From contig PLXK01000129.1 of NCBI GenBank assembly GCA_003151415.1, positions 5,618 to 42,292 on the forward strand: 36,675 nt of DNA, in the 5' to 3' direction. The notes below the pieces were generated by a model that was not told the origin of the DNA, did no database searches, and saw only the letters and a program-made list of their open reading frames with translations. The DNA is from Bacteroidota bacterium (GTDB taxonomy: Bacteria > Bacteroidota > Bacteroidia > Palsa-965). A program made the position numbers and the translations under genes. Numbering within the stretch: the stretch's first letter is position 1; each line of letters opens with the position of its first letter. Below, in pieces: positions 1-9,326 of the stretch.

Positions 1-2592
1 AAGAATCGCTCTTTTGTTGCATTTATGTTCGGTCAGTTCATTCACACAGATCATGAAATTACTCACCGAAGTGTTGAACGAATACCGTTCGATATCATCC
101 TTTACCTTTTTGATGCTTTTGTGCAAAATTTTCAATTCGGCTTTTGTGGCTGGTTCTTCCGATATTGTAAATACGTCTTTCTCTTGCCCATGATATAGTC
201 TCCAAAGTTTTCTGATAAAACCCGAAACCCCGGTGATCCCGTTTGTGTTCCAGGGTTTGCTTTGCTCCAGGGGACCTAAAAACATTTCATACAAACGCAG
301 ACAATCGGCTCCGTACTGTTCGCAGATTTCGTCGGGACTGACAACGTTGTGTTTGGATTTTGACATTTTCTCCACTTCACTGTCGCACAGATAGCGGCCT
401 TCTTCGAGAATGAATTGCGAATTCTTGAAATCTTCGCGCCAGTTTTTGAATTTGGCGATATTCAAAACCATGTTTTCCACCATACTCACATCCACATGCA
501 ATTTACTCAGGGAAACCTCAGGACTCTTTTCAAGGGCAGGGATCAGCTCCTTGATGTTATTCGAAGAAAGCAATTCAAGTAAATAGGCTTTGCCTTTTTT
601 CAGATTCAATTCGGCATGGATATATTTTGCAAACAAACCAGCTGAAATGAACACGTTGATGGAATCAATCCGGTAAGCAAAAGCAGAAGATCCCTGAATC
701 ATTCCCTGGTTAATCAATTTCTTTGCCGGTTCATGGATTGATATCAAATCCAGGTCTTTCAAAAATTTGGTCCAGAAACGAACATAGAGCAAATGGCCGG
801 TGGCATGTTCGGCACCCCCAATGTATAAATCGACTTCCTTCCAGTAATCGGTTGCTTTGCGCGAGGCAAATTCCAGTTCGTTCTTGGGATCCATGTACCT
901 GAGGTAATACCAGGATGACCCGGCCCAACCGGGCATTGTTGTCGTTTCGTATGCGTACTGTCCTTTGTACTTCCAGTCTTTCGCGCGGCTCAGCGGAGGT
1001 TCTCCGTTTTCTGCTGGTTGAAAGGAATCGATTTCAGGCAATACCAGTGGAAGGTCCTGTTCTTCCATGGTGTAGGGAACGCCATCCTTGTAATATACCG
1101 GGATAGGTTCACCCCAATAACGCTGACGGCCAAATGCTGCATCGCGCAGACGGTAGTTTGTTTTTGCCTTGCCCAAACCTCTTTTTCCGATTTCGTCAAT
1201 GATGTGTTTCAGTGCGTCTTTCACTTCAAGGCCATTCAGAAAATCGGAATTGATGAGCTTGCCCTCTTTTGCATCGTGTGATTCTTTGCTGATATCGCCG
1301 CCGCTGACCACCTCTGTAATCGGTAAATCAAAATGACGCGCAAATGCATAATCGCGCGAATCATGAGCAGGCACACCCATTACCGCGCCTGTTCCATATC
1401 CGGCCAAAACATAATCGCCGATCCAGATCGGAATTTGTTTTCCGGTAAAAGGATGCGTGGCATAGGCTCCGGTGAATTGCCCGGTAATCTTTTTCACATC
1501 GGCCTGGCGCTCACGCTCCGAACGGTTCTTTGCATAAGCGACATAGTCTTCAACAGCCTTCTTCTGATCCGCAGTGGTTATTTTTGACACCAGTTCATGC
1601 TCCGGAGCGAGGGTCATGAAAGAAACTCCGAAAACAGTATCGGGTCTTGTTGTAAATACTTCCAACGGAATTGCTGCCCCCGACAGGGTAAACATCAGTG
1701 AAGTGCCGGTGCTTTTTCCGATCCAGTTGCGCTGCGATTCCTTCATGCTTTCTGTCCAGTCGAGTGCATCCAGATCGTTGAGCAGGCGTTCGGCATAGGC
1801 TGTAATGCGCATGCTCCACTGCGGCATGCGTTTGCGTTCAACCGGATAGCCACCTCTTTCCGAAACGCCATCCTTCACTTCGTCATTGGCCAGCACAGTA
1901 CCCAATGCCGGGCACCAGTTTACCCAGGCCTCGCTCAGATAAGCCAGGCGGTAATTCATCAGAACGGCTTGCTTTTCTTTCTCGCTGAAGGTTTTCCACT
2001 GCATGGCAGAAAACAATCCGTTTTGATCTGCATCTGGCTGAAAAGGAAGAGAAAGGATTTCGTCGCAAACGGCTTTCACTTCTGTGTTTCCGTTTTTTTC
2101 AAATTCGGCAATGAGTGATGTTATGTTTTCTGCCCGATCTGTTTTTCTGTTGTACCAGGATTGATAGATACGGATAAAAATCCATTGGGTCCATTTGTAA
2201 TAGGAGGGATCCGAGGTGCGCACCTCTCTGTCCCAGTCGAAGGAGAAGCCAATGCGGTCCAGCTGTTCACGGTAGCGGGCAATATTTTTTTCTGTTGTAA
2301 TTTTCGGGTGCTGCCCGGTTTGAATGGCATACTGTTCGGCGGGCAATCCGAATGAATCAAAGCCCATGGGGTGCATCACATTGAAACCGTTGAGGCGTTT
2401 AAAACGCGCCACGATATCGGAAGCAATGTACCCCAGGGGATGTCCGACATGCAATCCGGCTCCCGATGGGTAGGGGAACATGTCCAGCACATAATATTTT
2501 GGTTTGTTCGAATTGTCTTCAGCCTTGAAAGTCTTGTTTTTTGCCCAATACTTCTGCCAGTTCATTTCAACTTCCCGGAAATTGTAGTCCAT
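1..2592 (-). CDS. leuS: Leucyl-tRNA synthetase, C-terminus cut by window edge
   Basis: Cytoplasmic class I aminoacyl-tRNA synthetase that charges tRNA-Leu with leucine. The frame is open from the ATG at 2592 to base 1 (864 codons) with no stop, so it is partial at the 3' side. Visible motifs are the HIGH-type signature inside [13 protein letters not shown] (residues 39-51), the CP1 editing-domain threonine-rich motif TTRPDTVFG (about 314-322) and the catalytic-loop KMSKS at residues 742-746. In E. coli LeuRS about 240 residues follow KMSKS; here 118 are present, so roughly the last hundred residues, in the tRNA-binding region, lie outside the window. The start was chosen because [16 protein letters not shown] matches the usual LeuRS beginning and no in-frame alternative is better. 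It is divergent from the DAHP synthase gene, with about 260 bases between them. Confidence 0.97.
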   Translation of the reverse strand, partial: MDYNFREVEMNWQKYWAKNKTFKAEDNSNKPKYYVLDMFPYPSGAGLHVGHPLGYIASDIVARFKRLNGFNVMHPMGFDSFGLPAEQYAIQTGQHPKITTEKNIARYREQLDRIGFSFDWDREVRTSDPSYYKWTQWIFIRIYQSWYNRKTDRAENITSLIAEFEKNGNTEVKAVCDEILSLPFQPDADQNGLFSAMQWKTFSEKEKQAVLMNYRLAYLSEAWVNWCPALGTVLANDEVKDGVSERGGYPVERKRMPQWSMRITAYAERLLNDLDALDWTESMKESQRNWIGKSTGTSLMFTLSGAAIPLEVFTTRPDTVFGVSFMTLAPEHELVSKITTADQKKAVEDYVAYAKNRSERERQADVKKITGQFTGAYATHPFTGKQIPIWIGDYVLAGYGTGAVMGVPAHDSRDYAFARHFDLPITEVVSGGDISKESHDAKEGKLINSDFLNGLEVKDALKHIIDEIGKRGLGKAKTNYRLRDAAFGRQRYWGEPIPVYYKDGVPYTMEEQDLPLVLPEIDSFQPAENGEPPLSRAKDWKYKGQYAYETTTMPGWAGSSWYYLRYMDPKNELEFASRKATDYWKEVDLYIGGAEHATGHLLYVRFWTKFLKDLDLISIHEPAKKLINQGMIQGSSAFAYRIDSINVFISAGLFAKYIHAELNLKKGKAYLLELLSSNNIKELIPALEKSPEVSLSKLHVDVSMVENMVLNIAKFKNWREDFKNSQFILEEGRYLCDSEVEKMSKSKHNVVSPDEICEQYGADCLRLYEMFLGPLEQSKPWNTNGITGVSGFIRKLWRLYHGQEKDVFTISEEPATKAELKILHKSIKKVKDDIERYSFNTSVSNFMICVNELTEHKCNKRAIL

Positions 2593-2651
2593 AATAATCT
2601 TGGTATGATTTATTTTTACACGCTGCTTAAAAACGATTCTGCGCCTTAGCG

Positions 2652-2701
2652 GGCAATACCTGGTTTTAAGCTATGAAATTAAGGAATATTTTGGTATTGC
2701 C
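2652..2701. repeat. 9-bp inverted repeat between leuS and DAHP synthase
   Basis: GGCAATACC at 2652-2660 and GGTATTGCC at 2693-2701 are exact reverse complements separated by 32 bases. It lies in the divergent intergenic region, 60-110 bases upstream of the leuS start and about 75 bases before the -7 box of the plus-strand gene. It could be a weak hairpin or an operator-like site. Nothing else shows its role, and an arm of this length can occur by chance. Confidence 0.35.
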
Positions 2702-2754
2702 GGGCAGAAGCCGTTGAAGCAGGGCCTTTAGCCACGACTGAATTTGCCGGGCTT

Positions 2755-2785
2755 CTGGATCTTCATGCCATTTTGGGTATCTTTG
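2755..2785 (+). promoter_or_regulatory. Bacteroidota-type promoter for DAHP synthase
   Basis: The -7 box TATCTTTG lies at 2778-2785, matching the TAnnTTTG consensus. At the expected 20-base spacing upstream there is CTG (2755-2757) in place of the -33 TTG. Transcription would start near 2790, giving a leader of about 65 bases before the ATG at 2856. The same octamer forms the -7 box of the queA promoter in this window. Confidence 0.55.
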
Positions 2786-2855
2786 CACGACAGACAGAGA
2801 TCAGAGACGCAAAGCATGGATGGCTCTTTGATTAAAGGATATAAAGACCTGAGCA

Positions 2856-3959
2856 ATGAATCCGAATCTTACAATCACCCCAATCAAGGAATGGCTCCCG
2901 GGCATCAAGCGCCCCCTTGTTATCAGTGGCCCCTGCGCTGCTGAAACAGAGGAACAAGTTTTGCAGACGGCAAGAGGCATTGCCAAACTCAACAGAGTCA
3001 GTGTTTTCCGGGCGGGTGTCTGGAAACCCCGCACTAGACCCAATGCTTTTGAAGGGGCAGGAAACAAAGCGCTGCCCTGGCTCCGGCAAGTCAAAGCCGA
3101 AACCGGACTGCTTACTGCCGTGGAAGTGGCCCGGGCAGAACATGTGGAAGAAGCCTTGAAGCATGGCATCGATATTTTATGGATTGGAGCCCGCACCACG
3201 GTCAACCCTTTCTCGGTTCAGGAAATTGCTGAAGCACTAAAAGGCACAAATGTTCCGGTGATGGTGAAAAATCCTGTTCATGCCGATGTCCAGTTGTGGA
3301 TCGGTGCCCTGGAGCGTGTCAACCAGGCTGGAATCACCAAACTGATTGCCGTGCACCGTGGTTTTTACACCTCAGATAAAACACAATACCGAAACATTCC
3401 CCGCTGGGAAATACCCATCGAGCTTCAGACTCTTTGTCCGGATCTGCCTGTTGTCTGCGACCCCAGTCACATCTGCGGCCGTACGGATACCCTTCAGGCC
3501 GTTGCCCAGAAAGCCCTGGATCTGAATATGGCCGGACTGATGATCGAGTCGCATATCCACCCGGCCTCGGCACTGAGTGATGCGGCCCAGCAGCTGACAC
3601 CGGATGCGCTCGGATCGCTGCTAAACGCTCTTTCTGTACGCGATGTGTGTTCGGAAAACAAGGCCTTTACCGATAAACTGGAATCGCTGCGACTCATCAT
3701 CGATGAAATTGATGAAAACATCGTTCGGAACCTGGCGCACCGCATGGCTGTTGTCGGCCAGATTGGCGAATACAAACAAGACAACAACGTCACCGTTTTC
3801 CAGATGGAACGCTGGCTCGAAATACTGCGCTCCAGAATAGCTTCAGGTGTTGTTCATGGACTGGATGAATCGTTCATGAAAGAGTTGTGTGAGCTGCTCC
3901 ACAAGGAATCCATCCGCAGGCAAACGGCCATTCTGGAAGTGAGAAACCGGAATCTTTAA
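2856..3959 (+). CDS. Bifunctional DAHP synthase / chorismate mutase
   Basis: A 367-residue fusion enzyme. Residues 1 to about 255 form a type I-beta 3-deoxy-7-phosphoheptulonate synthase, which condenses phosphoenolpyruvate with erythrose-4-phosphate at the first step of the shikimate pathway. Recognisable segments are LVISGPCAAE (21-30), FRAGVWKPRTRPNAFEG, VMVKNPVH, AVHRGFY and the metal-site region VVCDPSHICG. From about residue 270 onward comes an AroQ-type (all-helical) chorismate mutase with the usual LRLIIDEIDENIVRNLAHR start, which turns chorismate into prephenate. This domain order is known in Bacteroidota such as Porphyromonas and Prevotella, where the mutase domain also mediates allosteric inhibition by prephenate. 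The start codon follows a purine-rich AAAGGA about 17 bases upstream. No other shikimate genes are adjacent. Confidence 0.95.
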   Translation: MNPNLTITPIKEWLPGIKRPLVISGPCAAETEEQVLQTARGIAKLNRVSVFRAGVWKPRTRPNAFEGAGNKALPWLRQVKAETGLLTAVEVARAEHVEEALKHGIDILWIGARTTVNPFSVQEIAEALKGTNVPVMVKNPVHADVQLWIGALERVNQAGITKLIAVHRGFYTSDKTQYRNIPRWEIPIELQTLCPDLPVVCDPSHICGRTDTLQAVAQKALDLNMAGLMIESHIHPASALSDAAQQLTPDALGSLLNALSVRDVCSENKAFTDKLESLRLIIDEIDENIVRNLAHRMAVVGQIGEYKQDNNVTVFQMERWLEILRSRIASGVVHGLDESFMKELCELLHKESIRRQTAILEVRNRNL

Positions 3960-4004
3960 TCTGTCCGGCGCCTTAGCTGTGCATTAACCGACACTGTTTT
4001 AAAT

Positions 4005-4883
4005 ATGTTTACCCGCAAGCAGTCGCTTCTTTTTTTCGTATTGGCCTTAACGATTTCTTTGTTTGGCTCTTTTTCGCGACCACACTACACGCCCGATTCT
4101 CCTCCTCCCGCAGGTAAAAAGTATATGTTTAAAAGCATTGTCTATGGGCCCGATTACCGGAATACGCTGGATCTGGTATTGCCCAAAAACAGATCGGTTG
4201 AAAATACGCCGCTCATTGTTTTCATTCACGGAGGGGCCTGGGTGCTTGGCAACAAGGATTACTTCCGGCGCGAGATCAGGCAATTTGCCGATTCTGGCTT
4301 TGCCTGTGCGAGCATCAATTACCGTTTTGTCAGCAACGAAAAAAACATTCACCACAAAGAAATCACTTCCGATGTGCTGCTTGCACTGGACTATCTTCGG
4401 GCCCATGCTAAAATCTGGAACATTTCTCCGGATCGCATCGGACTCATCGGGCACAGCGCCGGGGGGCAGCTGGCTATGATCATCGCATATACACAGAATG
4501 CCGACCGCCGGATCAAAGCAGTAGTTTCCTGGGCCGGACCTGCCAATTTTTTAGATTACGCACAGATCGCCGGAGGAAAAAAGCCCAATGTGTTTACCAT
4601 ATACACCGGAACTGAAGCAAAGACAAAGGCCGATACCTTGTTGTGGAAGCAGGCCAGTCCGTTTTGGATGGTTCAGTCAACCAGTGTTCCCACCTTGCTT
4701 GTTCAGGGCGATCACGATCCGCTTGTTCCCGCCCGTCATGCAGAGGAAATGAAAGTCAAACTGGATTCTCTGGGTGTCGTCAATAAACTGCTGATGCTTC
4801 CATACACCGGCCACATATATGTCGGTAAGAGCTGGAGGGTGGCGAAAGACGCCACTTATTCCTGGTTAAAGGAGCGGTTATAG
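4005..4883 (+). CDS. Exported alpha/beta-hydrolase (carboxylesterase-like)
   Basis: A 292-residue serine hydrolase of the alpha/beta-hydrolase fold, closest in pattern to the HSL/BD-FAE-like esterases. A hydrophobic N-terminus (residues 7-22, LLFFVLALTISLFGSF after MFTRKQS) suggests a signal peptide or membrane anchor, so it probably acts outside the inner membrane. The oxyanion-hole motif HGGAW is at 75-79. The nucleophile elbow GHSAGG is at 149-154 (Ser151). The acid is probably Asp238 (or Asp236) in GDHDPLVP, and the base His270 in TGHIY. The substrate cannot be told from sequence; small acyl esters are the family norm. It lies 45 bases after DAHP synthase on the same strand but has no functional link to it, so co-transcription is possible but not shown. 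Confidence 0.88.
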   Translation: MFTRKQSLLFFVLALTISLFGSFSRPHYTPDSPPPAGKKYMFKSIVYGPDYRNTLDLVLPKNRSVENTPLIVFIHGGAWVLGNKDYFRREIRQFADSGFACASINYRFVSNEKNIHHKEITSDVLLALDYLRAHAKIWNISPDRIGLIGHSAGGQLAMIIAYTQNADRRIKAVVSWAGPANFLDYAQIAGGKKPNVFTIYTGTEAKTKADTLLWKQASPFWMVQSTSVPTLLVQGDHDPLVPARHAEEMKVKLDSLGVVNKLLMLPYTGHIYVGKSWRVAKDATYSWLKERL

Positions 4884-4976
4884 AAAAAATGTATATTTCT
4901 TTTACAGAAACATTTGCATCCTTTTTGAAAATTTCAATTCCGAAAAAGTCGAAACATTGTAGGCCTGAAATGGATA

Positions 4977-5010
4977 TTCATCCGGGAAAAAGAATGATTG
5001 GCCGGATGAA
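4977..5010. repeat. 9-bp perfect hairpin before recJ
   Basis: TTCATCCGG (4977-4985) and CCGGATGAA (5002-5010) are exact reverse complements with a 16-base loop. It lies in the 185-base gap between the hydrolase stop and the recJ start. No T-run follows on the plus strand, so a standard intrinsic terminator is unlikely. It may be a transcript-end hairpin or a protein-binding site. Confidence 0.45.
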
Positions 5011-5053
5011 CAAGACGATTGTATTGTTTCTGTCTGAAGGGCTTAATTTTCTG

Positions 5054-5061
5054 TAATATTG
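5054..5061 (+). promoter_or_regulatory. Degenerate -7 box right before recJ
   Basis: TAATATTG differs from the TAnnTTTG consensus at one position. It ends 7 bases before the recJ ATG at 5069, a spacing seen with exact boxes elsewhere in this window. No -33 TTG is present at the standard spacing. Weak on its own. Confidence 0.3.
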
Positions 5062-5068
5062 CTGTCGG

Positions 5069-6772
5069 ATGATTAAACGCTGGAACATCAAAAAAAAGGC
5101 CGACCCGGGCAAGATAAAAACGCTTGCTGGAGACTTGTCTGTAAGTCCGGTGATCGCCTCCCTGCTGCTTCAAAGGGGTATTGAAACCTTTGAAGAAGCG
5201 AAAGATTTTTTCCGGCCTGATTATTTGAAGCTTCACGATCCCTTCCTGATGAAGGATATGGACAAGGCCGTGGCCCGCATTGAAAAAGCGGTGACCGCCG
5301 GAGAAAAAATCCTTGTCTATGGCGATTACGATGTAGATGGCACAACAGCTGTGGCCCTGGTTTATTCCTTTCTGAAAACGTTTTACCCTGAAGTTGGATA
5401 TTACATTCCCGATCGGTACAAAGAGGGGTATGGAATTTCTTTTGCCGGAATAGACTTTGCAAAAGAAAACGGGTATACGCTGATCATTGCCCTGGATTGC
5501 GGAATCAAATCGAACGACAAGGTAAATTATGCGGCGGCGCGGAACATCGATTTTATCATTTGCGATCACCACCGTCCCGGAAAAGATTTGCCTGCTGCCG
5601 TTGCGGTACTCGACCCCAAAAGAAGCGATTGCACATATCCTTTTGATGAACTCAGCGGTTGCGGGATAGGCTTTAAGCTTGTGCAGGCATGTGCCATACA
5701 CAGAGGCATTCCGGCAGATGCGCTGGAATGTTACCTGGATCTGGTGGTGGTCAGCATTGGCGCCGATATTGTTCCGATTAACGGCGAGAACAGGATTCTT
5801 GCCTTTCACGGACTGAAACGGATCAACTCCAATCCGCGTCAGGGTTTTCGGGCCATACTGAAACTTTTGAATGTAAAAAAGGAACTGGGTATTACAGACC
5901 TGGTTTTTCTGATAGCCCCGCGCATCAATGCAGCCGGTAGAATAGAGAGTGGAAGCAGGGCCGTCGACTTGCTGGTTTCCGAAACACCGGAAGCTGCTGA
6001 AAGTATAGGGGCGCACATCAACCAAAACAATACCGACCGCCGCGATCTGGATATGAGCATCACCCAGCATGCCCTGTTGATGATTGAGAATAATCCCGCA
6101 TTGAAGGAAAAAAAATCGACAGTTGTGTTTCATGCCGAATGGCACAAAGGTGTTGTGGGAATTGTGGCGTCCAGACTCACCGAAAAATATTACCGTCCCA
6201 CCATTGTGCTCACGCAGTCGGGCGATCTGATTACCGGTTCGGCCCGATCAGTGAAGGATTTTGATGTCTACGAAGCCATTGATGCCTGCAGCGACCTGCT
6301 GGTGCAGTTCGGCGGACACAAATACGCAGCGGGTCTGACACTGAAACCCGAAAACCTGGAAGCCTTTATTGAAAAGTTTGAATCTGTTGTCAGTTCCAGT
6401 ATTGCCGAGTATATGCTTGTTCCCGAAGTGGAAATTGATTCGGAACTGGGTTTGTCCGATATCGATCAGAAACTTTTCCGCATCATCAAGCAATTTTCTC
6501 CTTTCGGTCCTGGAAACATGTCGCCCGTGTTTATGACGAAAAGCGTGACAGACAAAGGGTATGCACGTATTGTGGGGAATAACCATCTGAAGCTGGATAT
6601 TCTGGACTCCGATTTTCCGAAACAGGTCTTTGCTGCAATTGCATTTGGTCAGGGAGAACACCTGGATCTGGTTTCCAAAAAAATCCCCTTTGATGTGTGT
6701 TATGCCATTGAGGAAAATGAATACAATGGAACCGTTTCCATGCAGATAAATATCAAGGATTTGAAGATCTGA
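5069..6772 (+). CDS. recJ: Single-stranded-DNA-specific exonuclease RecJ
   Basis: A 567-residue 5'-3' exonuclease of the DHH phosphoesterase superfamily, acting on single-stranded DNA in recombinational repair and base-excision/mismatch processing. The length matches E. coli RecJ (577). The metal-binding motifs are in order: YGDYDVDGTTA (DYDVDG at 86-91), ALDCGIKS (DCG 143-145), the namesake DHH at 166-168 in CDHHRPG, and PRINAAGRI (284-292). The DHHA1 substrate-binding part has GGHKYAAG at 415-422, and an OB-fold-like tail follows to residue 567. The ATG at 5069 gives the usual MIKRWNIKKK start. It converges with dnaG, leaving 63 bases between the stops in which I see no clear terminator. 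Confidence 0.97.
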   Translation: MIKRWNIKKKADPGKIKTLAGDLSVSPVIASLLLQRGIETFEEAKDFFRPDYLKLHDPFLMKDMDKAVARIEKAVTAGEKILVYGDYDVDGTTAVALVYSFLKTFYPEVGYYIPDRYKEGYGISFAGIDFAKENGYTLIIALDCGIKSNDKVNYAAARNIDFIICDHHRPGKDLPAAVAVLDPKRSDCTYPFDELSGCGIGFKLVQACAIHRGIPADALECYLDLVVVSIGADIVPINGENRILAFHGLKRINSNPRQGFRAILKLLNVKKELGITDLVFLIAPRINAAGRIESGSRAVDLLVSETPEAAESIGAHINQNNTDRRDLDMSITQHALLMIENNPALKEKKSTVVFHAEWHKGVVGIVASRLTEKYYRPTIVLTQSGDLITGSARSVKDFDVYEAIDACSDLLVQFGGHKYAAGLTLKPENLEAFIEKFESVVSSSIAEYMLVPEVEIDSELGLSDIDQKLFRIIKQFSPFGPGNMSPVFMTKSVTDKGYARIVGNNHLKLDILDSDFPKQVFAAIAFGQGEHLDLVSKKIPFDVCYAIEENEYNGTVSMQINIKDLKI

Positions 6773-6835
6773 GGGGCATGTAAATTTCGGAAACGGTTAT
6801 TTGAAGAAGAATGCAGCGATTTTGACTGGACGTTC

Positions 6836-8824
6836 CTATTTAAGAACGATCCGTCCCAGCAGCGCTGAAAATATTTTCTTTGCCTTGATCAGCGAATGTT
6901 GTTCCTCGAGCAGAATAAGCTGCTCTTCCCAGTTCCCGCTTTCTTTCATGCGTTTCTGGTTGTCGTGAATCATCATTTCAATTTTACGGATCTTTAAGGC
7001 ATACATGGCATGAGCGGCACTTTGCTTGAGGTTCATGCTTTCAAGCTGTATGCCAATGCTGTGTTTTTCCCAGTTGGCGAGCGAGTAGGGGCTGCTCAGG
7101 ATATTGACAACAGTTGTTGATATTTCCGGATCGGGATGCTGTATGAAATAGTTGGCATCTGGAACATCTTCCTGTTTTTGAATAAATTCCTGGAATATTT
7201 TGAGATAAACGGGGTTCTCTATTTCAATATTGTCTTTCTGGATTTCATAAATAATGTATTCGCACACGCTGTATTCTTCTTCCGTTTTTTCTCCGGCCTC
7301 GTTCTCGGCTTCTATTTTGAGTTTCTCTTTCCCGAAATTGATCAAGATGCGGATGATGTCCTTCTCCTGATGTTCGGCGCTGGACTCATCGATTTTATAA
7401 ACCGCTTTTTCTCCTTCAGCGAAATGCAGGAGCTCTTCCGGAACCTGGTTTTCTTTTTCTTCCTGTCTTTGTGCGTCGGGCTGTTTTTTTCGTCGGAGTT
7501 TATTCAGTTCCGAAAGCAATGCCTGCTCGTCCACATCCATAATCCGGCTGCATTCCTTGATGTATACAGAGCGGTAGATGGGTTCGGGAATCAGGGAAAT
7601 GCTTTCCACGATTTCCTTGATGAGGCCCGCTTTCTTAATCGGGTCGTGCGAGGATTCGTTGTACAGCAACTGCGCCTTGAAAGCAATGAAGTCCTGCGTC
7701 TTCTCTTTGATGAACGTTTTCAGTTCGGCGCCGCTTACCTTTTTTGAAAACGAATCGGGGTCTTCTCCATCGGGGAAAAGAAGCACCCTCACATTCATGC
7801 CTTCGGTGAGTACAAGGTCTATGCCCCTGAAACTGGCTTTGATACCGGCGCTGTCGCCATCAAAAAGGATGGTGATGTTTTTTGTGTAGCGCTGAATCAG
7901 GCGGATCTGGTCTACGGTAAGCGCTGTGCCCGAAGAGGCCACTACGTTTTCGATACCGGCCTGATGCATGGAAATGACATCGGTGTATCCTTCCACAAGG
8001 TAACAATTGTCTTCTTCGGCGATTTTCTTTTTTGCAAAGTAAAGGCCGTAGAGAACCTTGCTTTTGTGGTAAATATCGGTTTCGGGAGAATTGATGTATT
8101 TGGCGATCTTCTTGTCTGTCTTCAGCGTTCTTCCGCCAAAAGCAATGATCCGGCCGCTGACATTGTGCACCGGGAAAATGACACGCGCAGAAAAACGATC
8201 AAAGAAACGCGGCTGATTGTCTCTTGTGCCCGGCTCTGCGGGTTCGTTATTTTCTTTCGAAATGGTTAGTCCCGCCCTGACCAGATAATCAAGTTTATGG
8301 CCGGCCTTGATGGCAGCATCGCTGAAGCCGCGCCATTGATCGAAGCTGTAACCGAGCTGGAACTTCTGAATGGTCTGATCGGTAAATCCGCGCTGATGAA
8401 AATAGCCCAGGCCCACAGATTTGCCTTCATCGCTGTCCCAGAGGTTTTCTGAAAAGTTTTTTTGTGCAAAGGAGCAAACGACATAGAGGCTTTCGCGTTC
8501 GTTATTGGCGGTAAGCTGTTCGGGCGTTTGTTCTTCTTCCTCAATGGCAATGTTGTATTTTTTGGCCAGCCAGCGCAGGGCTTCGGGGTAGCTCAGCTGT
8601 TCGTGATCCATGATGAAATTCACGGAGTTCCCGGCTTTGCCGCAACCAAAACATTTGTAAATGCCTTTTGCCGGGGAAACATTGAACGAGGGAGTTTTCT
8701 CGTTGTGAAAAGGGCAAAGACCGATCAGGCTCGCACCTCTTTTTTTAAGGGCAACAAATTCACCAACCACCTCGTCAATACGGGCAGCCTCAAATATGGA
8801 GGAGATGGTTTCTTTCGGGATCAT
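6836..8824 (-). CDS. dnaG: DNA primase DnaG
   Basis: A 662-residue replicative primase that makes RNA primers at the replication fork. The N-terminal CHC2 zinc finger has Cys37, His40, Cys58 and Cys61 (LCPFHNEKTPSF ... KCFGCGKAG). The RNA-polymerase core includes RFFDRFSARVIFPVHN (206-221). The TOPRIM catalytic site shows EGYTD (278-282), DGDSAG (322-327) and DGEDPDSF (352-359). The C-terminal part, from about residue 380, is helical and would bind the DnaB helicase. The start ATG overlaps the stop of the upstream MORN_2 lipoprotein gene as ATGA (4 bases), which indicates translational coupling and co-transcription. Confidence 0.98.
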   Translation of the reverse strand: MIPKETISSIFEAARIDEVVGEFVALKKRGASLIGLCPFHNEKTPSFNVSPAKGIYKCFGCGKAGNSVNFIMDHEQLSYPEALRWLAKKYNIAIEEEEQTPEQLTANNERESLYVVCSFAQKNFSENLWDSDEGKSVGLGYFHQRGFTDQTIQKFQLGYSFDQWRGFSDAAIKAGHKLDYLVRAGLTISKENNEPAEPGTRDNQPRFFDRFSARVIFPVHNVSGRIIAFGGRTLKTDKKIAKYINSPETDIYHKSKVLYGLYFAKKKIAEEDNCYLVEGYTDVISMHQAGIENVVASSGTALTVDQIRLIQRYTKNITILFDGDSAGIKASFRGIDLVLTEGMNVRVLLFPDGEDPDSFSKKVSGAELKTFIKEKTQDFIAFKAQLLYNESSHDPIKKAGLIKEIVESISLIPEPIYRSVYIKECSRIMDVDEQALLSELNKLRRKKQPDAQRQEEKENQVPEELLHFAEGEKAVYKIDESSAEHQEKDIIRILINFGKEKLKIEAENEAGEKTEEEYSVCEYIIYEIQKDNIEIENPVYLKIFQEFIQKQEDVPDANYFIQHPDPEISTTVVNILSSPYSLANWEKHSIGIQLESMNLKQSAAHAMYALKIRKIEMMIHDNQKRMKESGNWEEQLILLEEQHSLIKAKKIFSALLGRIVLK

Positions 8825-9309
8825 TTTTTTGCCGGGAGGCTTGTTTCTTTACCGGTTCCATAATCTTCATCATGGTTCAGGCTGCCATCGGTATTGTAAT
8901 ACAGCCATTTGCCCACCATGACGCCTTCTTTATAAGTGCCTTCATACATTTTTTGACCCGATTCAAAATATACGGTCGCCTGGTGATCGCGCTTGCCGTG
9001 GGTGAAAAAGCCTTCACTCTGTATTTTCCCCGAAGGAAAGAAAGCGGCCCATTCTCCCTCGCGCTTGCCGTTGATGTAAAAGCCTTTCATCTGAATGACA
9101 CCGTTGGGATAACGCATCGTGAAATCACCGTCTTTCAGGGTATCGAAGCTGGCCCTGGGTTCAGCAATGGCAGGCTTGGAAGCCTTTGGCTCTGGAGTCG
9201 GACTTGTTTTGACGGCATCGTCTTTTTTCTTTTCCGGACTTCCCGGCGAGCAGGAAAGAAGCAGTAAAGCGGATGAAATGGCGATAAGGGCTGACCGTAA
9301 TGTGCGCAT
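8821..9309 (-). CDS. Lipoprotein with MORN_2-type repeats
   Basis: A 162-residue predicted lipoprotein. The N-terminus MRTLRSALIAISSALLLLSC ends in a lipobox with the lipidated Cys at residue 20. A Lys/Pro/Glu-rich linker (about 21-58) follows. Residues 60-150 hold about four 22-24-residue repeats of the MORN_2 type (YPNG.IQMKGFYINGKREGEW; FPSGKIQSEGFF; FESGQKMYEGTY; NTDGSLNHDEDY). Automatic pipelines often name such proteins YwqK-family antitoxin, but nothing here shows a toxin partner. The role is unknown; the likely location is membrane-anchored in the periplasm or outer membrane. The gene sits 17 bases after the prenyl synthase and overlaps dnaG by 4 bases, so it is in the middle of an apparent operon of essential genes. 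Confidence 0.85.
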   Translation of the reverse strand: MRTLRSALIAISSALLLLSCSPGSPEKKKDDAVKTSPTPEPKASKPAIAEPRASFDTLKDGDFTMRYPNGVIQMKGFYINGKREGEWAAFFPSGKIQSEGFFTHGKRDHQATVYFESGQKMYEGTYKEGVMVGKWLYYNTDGSLNHDEDYGTGKETSLPAKK

Positions 9310-9326
9310 GATTTGGAAATGGTTTG

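Noticed and set aside
3968-3977. GCGCCTTAGC repeated at 2641-2650 and 3968-3977 on both sides of the DAHP synthase gene
   Set aside because: A single 10-mer match within about 1.3 kb can arise by chance; no insertion features go with it.
4934-6145. 403-codon open frame on the minus strand opposite recJ
   Set aside because: It lies wholly or largely antisense to recJ, whose motifs are intact; the translated product is Phe/His/Gln-rich with no domain. It is a mirror of recJ codon use.
7136-7747. 203-codon plus-strand open frame opposite dnaG
   Set aside because: Very Phe-rich, antisense to the dnaG C-terminal region; no start signal.
8821-9309. MORN_2 lipoprotein as a toxin-antitoxin antitoxin
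   Set aside because: The name comes from automatic annotation of YwqK-like repeats; no toxin gene is adjacent and the protein is exported and lipidated.
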